A DNA stretch of 64,000 bases from Lachnospiraceae bacterium. Its GTDB lineage: Bacteria > Bacillota > Clostridia > Lachnospirales > Lachnospiraceae. Below are positions 1 to 8,830 of this stretch, piece by piece; position 1 is the first letter of the stretch; each line of letters opens with the position of its first letter. The stretch covers positions 1-64,000 of the forward strand of contig DLZQ01000017.1 in NCBI GenBank assembly GCA_003447295.1, given 5' to 3'. A program made the translations under genes and the position numbers. Under the pieces are notes generated by a model. It was not told the origin of the DNA. It was given only the letters and a program-made list of their open reading frames with translations, and searched no databases.

Positions 1-333
1 CTCTCCGACGATAACATTGCTTGTGTCAATGAACTGCTTAACCTGACTCAGGATTTTCCGAAAATAGATATCACTGCCACCAAAGCCTGCAGTTCCAAAC
101 AGAAAAATCTGTTTATTCTTTAACTGCGATAATAGCTGTAATGTCTTGGTATCTGCATTACCCTTGTCTGTCCAAAATCCGATATAGAGCAGTTCGGAAG
201 AAGGGATCACTGTGTCGGACACACCGAAATACTCACATTCATCCTGAGGTAATGCCTCGTGGATCGCATCAGCCAGCACCTTGGTATTACCTGTTAAGCT
301 GCTATAAATGATGGAATATTTTTTATTCTTCAT
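1..333 (-). CDS. Flavodoxin-family protein (N-terminal 111 residues, runs off the window)
   Basis: The reading frame is open from an ATG at 333 to the window edge, behind a GGAG ribosome site. The start MKNKKYSIIYSSLTGNTKVL carries the phosphate-binding loop of flavodoxins (S-S-L-T-G-N-T, about residues 10-16), which holds the FMN phosphate. Further on, LLYIGFWTDKGNAD and FLFGTAGFGG match the second and third flavin-contacting loops of flavodoxin-like proteins of the Flavodoxin_3 type. Such proteins are cytoplasmic electron carriers; the partner cannot be named from this fragment. The gene is divergent from the GGDEF gene at 573, leaving a 239-bp intergenic region in which no clear promoter was recognised. 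Confidence 0.8.
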   Translation of the reverse strand, partial: MKNKKYSIIYSSLTGNTKVLADAIHEALPQDECEYFGVSDTVIPSSELLYIGFWTDKGNADTKTLQLLSQLKNKQIFLFGTAGFGGSDIYFRKILSQVKQFIDTSNVIVGE

Positions 334-572
334 ATCATGTTGTCTCCTTTCATAGGATCATGAAATTATTATATCGCATTCCTATTTTAGTTCGGAAAGC
401 ATGATTTGTCGAATGAATTTTCCATAAACATTTTACGGGGTAAAATAGATAGTTGCTTTTTCAGCTACGTGTGATAAACTTGTCGATAAGTGGGTAAAAG
501 ATCATGGACAGAACTCCGATAAGGGAATAAAAGCGGGGGCTGCCCCGGTATCATTTAATGAGGTAGAAAAAG

Positions 573-2243
573 TTGACAGAAGAGAAATATACGATCCGAA
601 AGTATAAAAGAATTTTATTTTATGTGGTGATCCTTGGGCTGCTTGCAGCCTTCTTTTTAGGGCAGCGCATTTACCCCAGTGAGAGGGAACCGGTCACGGA
701 GGAAAGCATTACTTTTACGGGAACCTTTTACCGGGTGCTGGCAGACGGAACAGAACAGGAGATCCAGGTCCCGGGCAGATGTGATGTGCCTGCAGGAGAG
801 CTTCTGGTCATACGGTCAGTGCTCCCGCAGGATTATAAGGAAAATACGATCGTCATCAGGTCCTCCCTGGAGAATGTGCGTATTTACATCGGAGGGGAAC
901 TGAGGACGGTGTATGATACGGAGAATACCAGGCCCTTTGGGAAAAATTCTGCCAGCCGGTATGTGTTCTGCGAGACATCAGGCGAGGATGCTGGGCAGGA
1001 GGTGCGGATCGAACTGCAGTCCTTTACCCACAAGTATTCCGGTGTCGTCAATACGGTATATTGTGGGGATAAATTAGATATTTGGGCATATATGTTCCAC
1101 TGCTATTTTATGGTAACTTTGATCGCCTGTACGATGTTGTTTGCCGGACTGGTCGTGCTGATCATCAGTCTGGTGCTCGATATTGTATACAAGACGAGAT
1201 TTGATCTGGAGTACCTGGGATGGTGCATGATCCTGGGAGCAGTGTGGATGCTGGGAGAATCGAAGCTGCGCCAGCTGTTTGTTTCCAATGCTTCTATTCT
1301 GTCGAATATGTGCTTCTTCGTTGTGATGATCTGCCCGATTCCGATCCTGTTCTATGTTGACAGTGTGCAGCAGGGAAGGTACCGGAAGGTCTATCATGTG
1401 GCAGAGTGTATCACTTGTGTGAATTTTGTACTATGCACGGCCTTACAGGTACTGAATATCGCAGATTTTATCTCGACAATGTTTTTGTCCCACATGGTGA
1501 TCGCAGGAACCTTCCTGACGGTATTTATCACCATTTGCAGGGATCTTATCCAGGGAACAGCGAAACATTACAAGCTTCCGTTGATCGGACTGGTGGTTGC
1601 CATGATCGCAGTCATGCTGGAGGTGACAGCAGTGTATCGTGTCGTGTCTCTGTCCGGAATCTTTATCGCAACCGGACTGGTGGTCCTGCTGGTCGTTACT
1701 CTGATCCAGACAATGGACCGCATCCGCGAGCTGGAGCTGGCCAGGCAGAGAGAGGCAAGGGAAAGTCTGGATTATCTGACAGGTCTTCCCATGCGTCATA
1801 AGGGTGAGGCACTGATCCTTGAGAAAATGCAGAAGCAGGGTGGCTGTCTGGGATTTGTGGATATGGATAATCTGAAGAAGATCAATGATGTCTATGGACA
1901 TAAGGCGGGGGATCATGCCCTCAGACTGGTGGGAGCGACGCTTACAGAGTGCATGAAGAACGCAGTAGTCTGCCGTTTGGGAGGAGATGAATTCCTGTTC
2001 TATCTGCCGGAGGTATCGGAAGCAGAAATGAATACGCGGGTGAGAAGTCTGTTTGACAGCTTTCGTGCGGCAAAAGATGCTGCGGCGGAGACTTCAGCGG
2101 CATCCCTGTCCTGCGGTCTGTGCATGTGCAGACAGGGAGACAACTTTGAAGAATATTATATAAAAGCGGACAAAGCATTGTATTATGTCAAACAGAACGG
2201 CAAGAATAATTACCGGTTTTATGAGGAGCTGGAGGAACAGTAG
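573..2243 (+). CDS. Membrane-bound GGDEF protein (putative diguanylate cyclase) with 7TM-like sensor region
   Basis: It is a likely producer of c-di-GMP at the membrane. One hydrophobic segment (about residues 12-30) is followed by an extracytoplasmic domain of about 130 residues, then a block of six or seven membrane segments (about 176-385), resembling 7TMR-DISM receptors. The C-terminal GGDEF domain starts near 400, with an intact G-G-D-E-F at 470-474. The four residues at the usual RxxD inhibitory site are M-K-N-A, so product inhibition through an I-site is unlikely. The start is TTG, placed by GAGGTAG just upstream. No PilZ, EAL or other c-di-GMP gene is nearby. The ligand is unknown. 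Confidence 0.85.
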   Translation: MTEEKYTIRKYKRILFYVVILGLLAAFFLGQRIYPSEREPVTEESITFTGTFYRVLADGTEQEIQVPGRCDVPAGELLVIRSVLPQDYKENTIVIRSSLENVRIYIGGELRTVYDTENTRPFGKNSASRYVFCETSGEDAGQEVRIELQSFTHKYSGVVNTVYCGDKLDIWAYMFHCYFMVTLIACTMLFAGLVVLIISLVLDIVYKTRFDLEYLGWCMILGAVWMLGESKLRQLFVSNASILSNMCFFVVMICPIPILFYVDSVQQGRYRKVYHVAECITCVNFVLCTALQVLNIADFISTMFLSHMVIAGTFLTVFITICRDLIQGTAKHYKLPLIGLVVAMIAVMLEVTAVYRVVSLSGIFIATGLVVLLVVTLIQTMDRIRELELARQREARESLDYLTGLPMRHKGEALILEKMQKQGGCLGFVDMDNLKKINDVYGHKAGDHALRLVGATLTECMKNAVVCRLGGDEFLFYLPEVSEAEMNTRVRSLFDSFRAAKDAAAETSAASLSCGLCMCRQGDNFEEYYIKADKALYYVKQNGKNNYRFYEELEEQ

Positions 2244-2258
2244 CTGGATGCACAGAAA

Positions 2259-3278
2259 TTAGATGGAATCCCGGGCAATCAGCATGACATCCAGTAATAC
2301 TTCCCTGCCCATGTAAATGGGATTTTGTATGGCAGATAGCAGCTCCGTTACAGCCAGCTCTGCTTTACGTTCCATGTTCTGATGAATGGTTGTCAGCTTC
2401 GGAACGGTAAGGCGGGCGTAATTGATATCATCGAATCCGGCGATTCCCAGGTCTGCGGGGACCCGGATACCCTTGGAGCCTAAGTAACTGATGGCCTCAA
2501 TGGCAAAATAATCCGAAAGAAAGAAAGCCGCCGTCTTCGTTGGAAAGGGAATCTGACGCAGTAGCTGCTGATAGAAGCTTTCTCTGGTGATCTGGGTCTC
2601 GCCGATATTGATCAGACGTATTTTTTTCTCTTTATTTCCGACAGTCAGTTCCTCAAACATTTCTCTGGCACCGGTCCATCTTGAATAATCCACACCATAA
2701 TCGTTGGTGGCACATACCAGTATGTTTTCATAACCGCATTGCAACAAATATTCTGACATCAGGCCACCCCCTGTGGAGTCATCCAGCCCAATGTTAGTGA
2801 CGGGAGTATCATCGTGAGAGATTCCGTAAGCATCAATAGAGACTACGGGCTTGTGGATCAGGTGCCAGATCTTATTGCAATCATTGCGGGAGAAGGACAG
2901 AGCAATGACTCCATCGATATTCCATGCCATGACGGTACGGAAGACTTCATTGACGTCATCTGTGGAGTAGAGCAACATATAATAACCCAGCAGTCGCAGC
3001 TTTTCTTCGACAAAGCCGATGATCTTGCCGTAAAAGGGATCGGAGATCACGGCATCCTCATATTTCTTGTGGGTATGGATAACGACAGCCACCATTTTGG
3101 AACTGCCGTTATTTAGTACACTCAGTCCCATTTTCTGGACATATCCCATTTCCTTGATCAAGTTCTCGATCAGTTCAATTGTTGCGGGAGAGACCTTCTT
3201 CGTATTTCCATGGATCACATTGGATACGGTGGCAGTGCTGACTCCGGCGCGCTCGGCAATATCTTTGATAGTAGTCAT
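2259..3278 (-). CDS. LacI-family transcriptional regulator of the adjacent alpha-glucoside importer operon
   Basis: 339 residues, the normal LacI length. The N-terminal helix-turn-helix reads TTIKDIAERAGVSTATVSNV (residues 2-21), followed by a periplasmic-binding-protein-like effector domain that ends with the typical L-T-T-I-H-Q dimerisation stretch. It is divergent from the importer operon at 3522. The region between them holds two perfect palindromes and a strong promoter for this gene, so it probably represses both itself and the importer until a sugar binds. The start ATG follows CAGGAGGAAC. The inducer is not known; the operon suggests an alpha-glucoside. Confidence 0.93.
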   Translation of the reverse strand: MTTIKDIAERAGVSTATVSNVIHGNTKKVSPATIELIENLIKEMGYVQKMGLSVLNNGSSKMVAVVIHTHKKYEDAVISDPFYGKIIGFVEEKLRLLGYYMLLYSTDDVNEVFRTVMAWNIDGVIALSFSRNDCNKIWHLIHKPVVSIDAYGISHDDTPVTNIGLDDSTGGGLMSEYLLQCGYENILVCATNDYGVDYSRWTGAREMFEELTVGNKEKKIRLINIGETQITRESFYQQLLRQIPFPTKTAAFFLSDYFAIEAISYLGSKGIRVPADLGIAGFDDINYARLTVPKLTTIHQNMERKAELAVTELLSAIQNPIYMGREVLLDVMLIARDSI

Positions 3279-3310
3279 AGATAGGTTCCTCCTGTACTCA
3301 GACTATTTTA

Positions 3311-3339
3311 GTTATAACAGAATCCCCAAATATTGTCAA
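3311..3339 (-). promoter_or_regulatory. Sigma-A promoter of the LacI gene
   Basis: On the minus strand TTGACA (3339-3334) and TATAAC (3316-3311) are separated by 17 bp, an almost perfect housekeeping promoter. It lies 33-61 bp upstream of the regulator start. Confidence 0.75.
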
Positions 3340-3374
3340 AAATGTACAAAAGAAAGAGGTTTTCATTTGGCTAT

Positions 3375-3402
3375 TAAATAGGTTATAAACATAACCTATT
3401 TA
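3375..3402. promoter_or_regulatory. Perfect inverted repeat, probable LacI operator 1
   Basis: TAAATAGGTTAT and ATAACCTATTTA are perfectly complementary 12-bp arms around a 4-bp centre (AAAC). The site lies between the divergent regulator and importer genes, which is where LacI-family operators are expected. It directly abuts a second short palindrome, TACATATATGTA (3401-3412). Confidence 0.65.
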
Positions 3403-3438
3403 CATATATGTATCCGAGTGATATGTTGATGATACAGA

Positions 3439-3454
3439 AGTTATGTACATAACT
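3439..3454. promoter_or_regulatory. Perfect 16-bp palindrome, probable LacI operator 2
   Basis: AGTTATGTACATAACT is a perfect palindrome 68 bp upstream of the binding-protein start. It shares the GTTAT/ATAAC half-sites of the site at 3375, which supports one regulator binding both. Confidence 0.6.
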
Positions 3455-3521
3455 AAACGAAAACAGGGACAACGTATTGTATGGAAATCATGCAGGACAT
3501 GCGAAGGAGGTAAATAGGCTT

Positions 3522-4853
3522 ATGAAAAAGAAAGTAGTGGGAGGAATCCTTACAGCAATGATGATCACCGGTATGTTCGCCGGTTGCGGAAATAACGAAA
3601 GTCAAAGTGGAGACGGTACGAATACCGGTTCGGGAGACCAGGTGGTAGTGGATATCTTTCAAAATAAAAATGAGATCAATGATGCGCTGCAGGCAGCTAT
3701 TGAGCAATATGAATCTGAGAATCCGGGAGTGACAATTCATTTGGAAACGGTAGGCGGATCGGATTATGCATCTTCTTTGAAAGCAAAGATGTTAGGAAAT
3801 GACCCGGTAGAAATCTTCACACTGGGAGGACCGGATGATATTGCTAGCTACAAAGAATATCTGGAGCCCCTGACCGGAGAAGAATGGGTATCTCATGTGA
3901 CAGCAGGAGGCTGTGACAATGTGACAGTAGACGGACAGGTCTATGGAATGCCGATTGCAGTGGAAGGCTACGGATTGATCTACAATAAGAAAATCTTCGA
4001 GGCAGCAGGCATCGATGCTTCCGCACTGACCAGCTATGATGCGATGGATAAGGCATTTGCAGATCTGCAGAGCCAGATCGATGCGGGCACTCTGGCAGAC
4101 CAGTTCCCGGTGCTGGAAGCGGTCGAGGAATATGCTGCAAAGGAATCCTGGATTGTAGGTTTACATACCAACAATGTGGCACTGAGTCAAGAATTTGGAA
4201 GTGCAGCAAAAGCATTTGAGAGCCAGACGGTCAATTATACTTATGGCGATGCACTGAAGGATCTGATAGACCTGGAGACCAAATATACCAGCAGCAGGGA
4301 CAATTTATCTTTACTGAATTCAGTAGACTATGCGACACAGGTCGGAGGTGGACTTGCTATTGAGCGGGTAGCAGTGATCCAGCAGGGCAACTGGATCTCT
4401 CCGGAGATATCCAATGTATCTGAGGATTTGTTACAGGATCTCGGTATTCTGCCGATCCCTCTGAAGGGTGTGGTCGAGGATTCTATTGCAGTAGGAGTAT
4501 CCAATTACTGGTGCGTGAACTCCAAGTCCTCCGAGGCAGAGAAGACAGCAGCCAAAGCTTTCCTGAACTGGCTGTATCAGTCTGACGAAGGTAAAAATAT
4601 TGTGATCAATGAATTGTCTCTGATTCCTGCATTTGATAATTATGATGGCATTGAGATCAGCGATCCTCTGTCTGCGGAAGTGATGAGATATATGAATGCA
4701 GGCAAGACCATCCCCTGGGTATTCTCCGGTCAGCCTTCCGGTTGGGATAGCAACGTAGCAGCCAATGTACAGGCATATCTGGCAGGCGGCATGACCTGGG
4801 AGCAGGTGATTGCGCAGAACAAGAGTGATTGGGAAGCTATGAGACAGCAGTAA
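3522..4853 (+). CDS. Carbohydrate ABC transporter substrate-binding lipoprotein
   Basis: Extracellular sugar-binding protein (family-1 solute-binding protein, 443 residues). A lipoprotein signal peptide ends in M-F-A-G-C, so the cysteine near residue 21 should be lipidated and anchor the protein to the outer face of the membrane. The start ATG at 3522 was chosen because it follows GGAGG and begins the signal peptide; a longer in-frame start at 3477 has no such site. Two permease genes and a glucosidase gene follow closely, and no ATPase is encoded here, so it probably uses a shared MsmK-type ATPase from elsewhere. The likely ligand is an alpha-linked gluco-oligosaccharide (inferred from the enzyme). 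Confidence 0.92.
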   Translation: MKKKVVGGILTAMMITGMFAGCGNNESQSGDGTNTGSGDQVVVDIFQNKNEINDALQAAIEQYESENPGVTIHLETVGGSDYASSLKAKMLGNDPVEIFTLGGPDDIASYKEYLEPLTGEEWVSHVTAGGCDNVTVDGQVYGMPIAVEGYGLIYNKKIFEAAGIDASALTSYDAMDKAFADLQSQIDAGTLADQFPVLEAVEEYAAKESWIVGLHTNNVALSQEFGSAAKAFESQTVNYTYGDALKDLIDLETKYTSSRDNLSLLNSVDYATQVGGGLAIERVAVIQQGNWISPEISNVSEDLLQDLGILPIPLKGVVEDSIAVGVSNYWCVNSKSSEAEKTAAKAFLNWLYQSDEGKNIVINELSLIPAFDNYDGIEISDPLSAEVMRYMNAGKTIPWVFSGQPSGWDSNVAANVQAYLAGGMTWEQVIAQNKSDWEAMRQQ

Positions 4854-4869
4854 AACAGGAGATAGGATT

Positions 4870-5733
4870 ATGAGAAGAAAACAGACTGGCTTCTGGTTGT
4901 TTATCCTTCCGGCACTTTTCGCCTTTGTACTGGTGGTTCTGGTTCCTGCGGTAAAGGGATTCTACTATTCCTTTACCGACTGGAACGGAATCGGTAAAAA
5001 TGCCGTATTTGTAGGAATGTCAAATTATGGAAAGCTATTGAGCGATAGCAGATTCTGGAATTCGTTTCTGTTCACCTTTGTATTTGCACTCTGCTCTGTG
5101 ATCTGCATTAATGCCGTGGGCTTCGGACTGGCAGTGCTGGTGACCAATAAGATCAAAGGTGCCAACCTGGCGAGAACTGTGTTCTTTATGCCAAACCTGA
5201 TCGGAGGAATTTTGCTTGGATTCACCTGGCAGTTCATCTTTGTGTCTATTTTCGAAGCAATCGGCAAAAATACAGGAATGACCTGGCTCCAGGGATGGCT
5301 GTCCGACCAGAAGACGGGATTTATCGGTATGCTGATCGTACTGACCTGGCAGTTGGCAGGATATATGATGATCATTTATATTGCACAGCTGGAAAGTATT
5401 CCGGAATCCTATCTGGAGGCTGCAAAAATTGACGGAGCGACAGCATTTCAGACATTTCTGAAAATCAAGCTGCCACTGGTGGCACCGGCATTTACCATTG
5501 GATTGTTCTTATCGATTTCAGATTCTTTCAAAATGTTCGATCAGAACCTGTCTCTGACAGCAGGCGGTCCTGCCAACAGTACGGAAATGATCGCACTGAA
5601 TATCTATAATACGGCATTCAAGGAATCGAAGCTGGGACAGGCACAGGCAAAAGCAGTGGTGTTCCTGATCGTAGTGGTCGTGATTTCTGTAACACAGTTA
5701 ATCTTAAGCAAGCGTAAGGAGGTGGAGATGTAA
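4870..5733 (+). CDS. Carbohydrate ABC transporter permease (MalF type)
   Basis: A 287-residue integral membrane protein with about six hydrophobic segments. It carries the EAA loop that contacts the ATPase (E-A-A-K-I-D-G-A near residue 190), typical of the binding-protein-dependent permease family. It starts 16 bp after the binding-protein gene. Its stop codon overlaps the start of the next permease by one base (TAATG), indicating translational coupling and equal stoichiometry of the two permease subunits. Confidence 0.93.
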   Translation: MRRKQTGFWLFILPALFAFVLVVLVPAVKGFYYSFTDWNGIGKNAVFVGMSNYGKLLSDSRFWNSFLFTFVFALCSVICINAVGFGLAVLVTNKIKGANLARTVFFMPNLIGGILLGFTWQFIFVSIFEAIGKNTGMTWLQGWLSDQKTGFIGMLIVLTWQLAGYMMIIYIAQLESIPESYLEAAKIDGATAFQTFLKIKLPLVAPAFTIGLFLSISDSFKMFDQNLSLTAGGPANSTEMIALNIYNTAFKESKLGQAQAKAVVFLIVVVVISVTQLILSKRKEVEM

Positions 5734-6557
5734 TGAAGATGAAAACCTGGAAAAAGGCAATGCTGATTCTACTGATGCTGGCATTCTCCCTGATCTTTGT
5801 ATCTCCGATCCTTCTGCTGCTAAACAGCTCCTTTAAGGAACTGAAGGAGATCTATCTGGATGTGCTGGCACTGCCCACTCATTTTGGAATAGACAATTAC
5901 CGGGAAGCGTTTGAAAAACTGGATTTTGTACGCTCCTTCCTGAATTCCCTGGTGATCACAGTGGTGTCCACTGTGCTGATCATACTGGTATCTTCCATGG
6001 CAGCCTGGGTACTGGTCCGCTATAACACGAAAGCAAGCAAGCTGATCTTCCTGCTATTTGCAGCTTCTATGCTGATCCCATTTCAGTGTGTCATGCTTCC
6101 GTTGGTGGACTTCATGAGTGACCTGAACCTCATGAATCGTCCGGGAATCGTGTTTATGTATGTGGGCTTTGGATGCAGTATGTCCATTGTGCTTTATCAT
6201 GGGTTTATTAAAAATGTACCTCTGGATCTGGAGGAAGCGGCAACATTGGACGGCTGCAGCATGGTAAGACTGTTCTTCGGTATCGTATTTCCGCTGCTGA
6301 AAACTATTACGGTGACGGTGGCAATTCTGAATGTTATGTGGATATGGAATGATTTTCTGCTGCCGAATCTGATCATCAATAAGACAGGCTGGCAGACACT
6401 GCCACTAAAGACGTACCTGTTCTTCGGACAGTTTACCAAGAGATGGGATCTGGCAACCGCAGGGCTGATCCTGTGCATGATCCCCATCATTATATTCTAC
6501 ATCAGCTGCCAGCGGTATATCGTGAAGGGTGTTACTGACGGTGCAGTCAAAGGCTGA
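5733..6557 (+). CDS. Carbohydrate ABC transporter permease (MalG type)
   Basis: A 274-residue second permease subunit with about six membrane segments and an EAA loop (E-E-A-A-T-L-D-G near 165-172). It ends in the short cytoplasmic tail K-G-V-T-D-G-A-V-K-G that is characteristic of MalG-like partners. It overlaps the MalF-type gene upstream by one base. With the lipoprotein at 3522 it forms the importer channel. Confidence 0.93.
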   Translation: MKMKTWKKAMLILLMLAFSLIFVSPILLLLNSSFKELKEIYLDVLALPTHFGIDNYREAFEKLDFVRSFLNSLVITVVSTVLIILVSSMAAWVLVRYNTKASKLIFLLFAASMLIPFQCVMLPLVDFMSDLNLMNRPGIVFMYVGFGCSMSIVLYHGFIKNVPLDLEEAATLDGCSMVRLFFGIVFPLLKTITVTVAILNVMWIWNDFLLPNLIINKTGWQTLPLKTYLFFGQFTKRWDLATAGLILCMIPIIIFYISCQRYIVKGVTDGAVKG

Positions 6558-6655
6558 TGCGGCGGTATCAATGTCGGGGACAAAAGCCCACGGCATCTAA
6601 AAATAACGTAACAATATCAGAAAGACAAAAACAACAGGAAAGGTTGGACAAGGAT

Positions 6656-8335
6656 ATGGATAAGAAATGGTGGAAAGAAAGCGTAGTATATCAGATATAT
6701 CCCCGCAGCTTCTGCGACAGCAACGGAGACGGCATCGGTGATCTGCGTGGTATCATCTCTAAGCTGGATTATCTGGAAAGCCTGGGAGTGGATGTATTGT
6801 GGCTGTGCCCGATCTACAAATCTCCTAATGATGATAATGGCTACGATATCAGTGATTACCGTGATATCATGGATGAATTCGGCACTCTGGCTGATTTCGA
6901 TGAATTGTTGGAGAAGGCGCATGAGCATCATCTCAAGATTATGTTGGATCTGGTGGTGAATCATACCTCTGATGAACACAAATGGTTCATTGAGAGCAGA
7001 AGCTCCAAAGACAATCCTTACAGAGACTATTATATCTGGCAGGAAGGGAAAAACGGTAATCCCCCCAACAACTGGGATTCCAACTTCAGCGGCTCCGCGT
7101 GGAAATATGATTCCCGGACGGATATGTATTACCTGCATTTGTTTTCCGAGAAACAGCCGGATCTGAACTGGCGTAATACAAAAGTGCGTGCGGAAGTCTA
7201 TGATCTGATGAAATGGTGGCTGGATAAGGGGATTGACGGATTCCGAATGGATGTCATCAATATGATCTCCAAGGTGGAGGGATATCCTGATGGCGAACCG
7301 ATTCCGGGCTCCAAATACGGCAACCGCCTGCCTTATGTGATGAATGGACCTCATGTGCATGAATATTTACAGGAGATGAACCGGGAAGTTCTGTCTAAAT
7401 ACGATGTGATCACCGTGGGTGAGGCTCCCTGTACTTCTGTGGAGGATGCCATCAAATACACCGGCTTTGACAGACAGGAGCTGAATATGGTATTCACCTT
7501 TGAGCATATGGATGTGGACAGTGATAACGGTTACAAATGGACAGACAAAAAGCCGGATCTCGTAGAACTGAAGCGTGTGTTCAGTAAATGGCAGACCGGA
7601 CTCAATGGAGTGGGCTGGAACAGTCTGTATCTGAACAATCATGATCAGCCGAGAATGGTATCCCGTTTTGGCGATGATGGAAAATACTGGAAGGAATCTG
7701 CTAAAATGTTGGCAGTCTGCCTGCATATGATGCAGGGAACCCCCTATATCTATCAGGGTGAAGAGATTGGTATGAAGAACATGGTATTCCATAATATTGA
7801 GGAATGCAATGATATTGAAGCCATTAACGCTTATAAAGAATATACCTCCGATGGCAGGATCACACCAGAGGATATGATGCGTTATATCAATCGTAAAGGC
7901 AGAGATAATGCCAGAACCCCTATGCAGTGGAATGCGGAGAAAAATGCAGGATTTACTACCGGCACCCCCTGGCTTATGACCAACCCCTGTTACACAGAGA
8001 TCAATGTGGCAACCCAGGAGGGGGATCCGGATTCTATCCTGAACTTCTATCGTAAAGTAATTCGTCTGCGCAAGGATTATCCTATTGTGGTATATGGATC
8101 CTATGAATTGCTGTATCCTGAGCATGATAAGATCTATGCCTATGAGAGAATTCTGGGACAGGAAAAGCTTTTGATCGTATGTAATTTTGCAGGAGAAGCT
8201 ATGGATCTGGAAATTCCTGCGGAGTTCGTTGAAAAATCAGCAAAGCTGCTGATATCCAATTACCCGGAGACAAAGATCACAGATACTCTGCATCTGCAGC
8301 CCTATGAAGCAAGAGTATATCATATCGAGGGATAA
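6656..8335 (+). CDS. GH13 alpha-glucosidase, oligo-1,6-glucosidase-like (GH13_31)
   Basis: A cytoplasmic glycoside hydrolase that should release glucose from imported alpha-linked oligosaccharides. The protein from ATG 6656 has 559 residues, the normal length, and begins M-D-K-K-W-W-K-E like its family; an in-frame ATG at 6557 would add 33 atypical residues. The catalytic triad is visible: nucleophile D199 in F-R-M-D-V, acid/base E256 in V-G-E-A, and D330 in N-N-H-D-Q. Valine 200 next to the nucleophile is the residue associated in this family with alpha-1,6 rather than alpha-1,4 specificity. There is no signal peptide, consistent with hydrolysis after uptake by the adjacent transporter. Confidence 0.92.
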   Translation: MDKKWWKESVVYQIYPRSFCDSNGDGIGDLRGIISKLDYLESLGVDVLWLCPIYKSPNDDNGYDISDYRDIMDEFGTLADFDELLEKAHEHHLKIMLDLVVNHTSDEHKWFIESRSSKDNPYRDYYIWQEGKNGNPPNNWDSNFSGSAWKYDSRTDMYYLHLFSEKQPDLNWRNTKVRAEVYDLMKWWLDKGIDGFRMDVINMISKVEGYPDGEPIPGSKYGNRLPYVMNGPHVHEYLQEMNREVLSKYDVITVGEAPCTSVEDAIKYTGFDRQELNMVFTFEHMDVDSDNGYKWTDKKPDLVELKRVFSKWQTGLNGVGWNSLYLNNHDQPRMVSRFGDDGKYWKESAKMLAVCLHMMQGTPYIYQGEEIGMKNMVFHNIEECNDIEAINAYKEYTSDGRITPEDMMRYINRKGRDNARTPMQWNAEKNAGFTTGTPWLMTNPCYTEINVATQEGDPDSILNFYRKVIRLRKDYPIVVYGSYELLYPEHDKIYAYERILGQEKLLIVCNFAGEAMDLEIPAEFVEKSAKLLISNYPETKITDTLHLQPYEARVYHIEG

Positions 8336-8347
8336 GGGGCATCAGCC

Positions 8348-8740
8348 ATGGACAAATATTTATATAAATTACACATAAAGGGGATCCAGCACATCGGGAT
8401 CCCCACACAGAAATATCAGGAGACTCTGGATTTCTACCGTTCTCTGGGATTCGAGATCATAAATCAGGAGAATTATCAGGGACACAGAGTGGCTTTCCTG
8501 AGAATACACAACGTGATGCTGGAGGTGTACGAAAGCGAGACTACCGCAGATGCCACGGGCAGCATCGATCATATCGCATTAGCCGTGGAGAAGGTGGATC
8601 AACTGTTCCGTGAAATGCAGGGAGTATACCGGCTCCTCAGCACGGAAGTGGAGCAGCTGCCATACTGGAAATCCGGCATCCGGTTTTTCAAGGTTGAAGG
8701 ACCCAATCATGAAGTGATCGAACTGTGTGAGATGCTGTGA
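8348..8740 (+). CDS. VOC (glyoxalase/dioxygenase-fold) protein
   Basis: 130 residues in two beta-alpha-beta-beta-beta modules. H-I-G-I-P-T (near 17) and H-I-A-L-A-V (near 77) begin the modules, and E-V-I-E-L-C at the end holds the usual glutamate metal ligand. It lies 12 bp after the glucosidase gene as the last member of the importer operon, before a strong terminator. The VOC fold covers lyases, epimerases and dioxygenases; the substrate cannot be told from sequence. Confidence 0.85.
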   Translation: MDKYLYKLHIKGIQHIGIPTQKYQETLDFYRSLGFEIINQENYQGHRVAFLRIHNVMLEVYESETTADATGSIDHIALAVEKVDQLFREMQGVYRLLSTEVEQLPYWKSGIRFFKVEGPNHEVIELCEML

Positions 8741-8776
8741 TGAAATTAAATTTTCAAGATATGAGTATTCTAATTG

Positions 8777-8821
8777 AAAAAGCAGGGCGCCGTCTGTAAG
8801 GACGGTTGCCCTGCTTTTTCA
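8777..8821. terminator. Bidirectional rho-independent terminator
   Basis: AAAAAGCAGGGCGCCGTC pairs with GACGGTTGCCCTGCTTTTT (one mismatch region) and has A/T runs on both sides. It sits between the VOC gene and the convergent LacI gene and can stop both. Confidence 0.9.
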
Positions 8822-8830
8822 GATTATGTT

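Noticed and set aside
6617-8125. Two minus-strand frames opposite the GH13 gene
   Set aside because: The plus strand encodes a full catalytic triad; the antisense frames show no family features.
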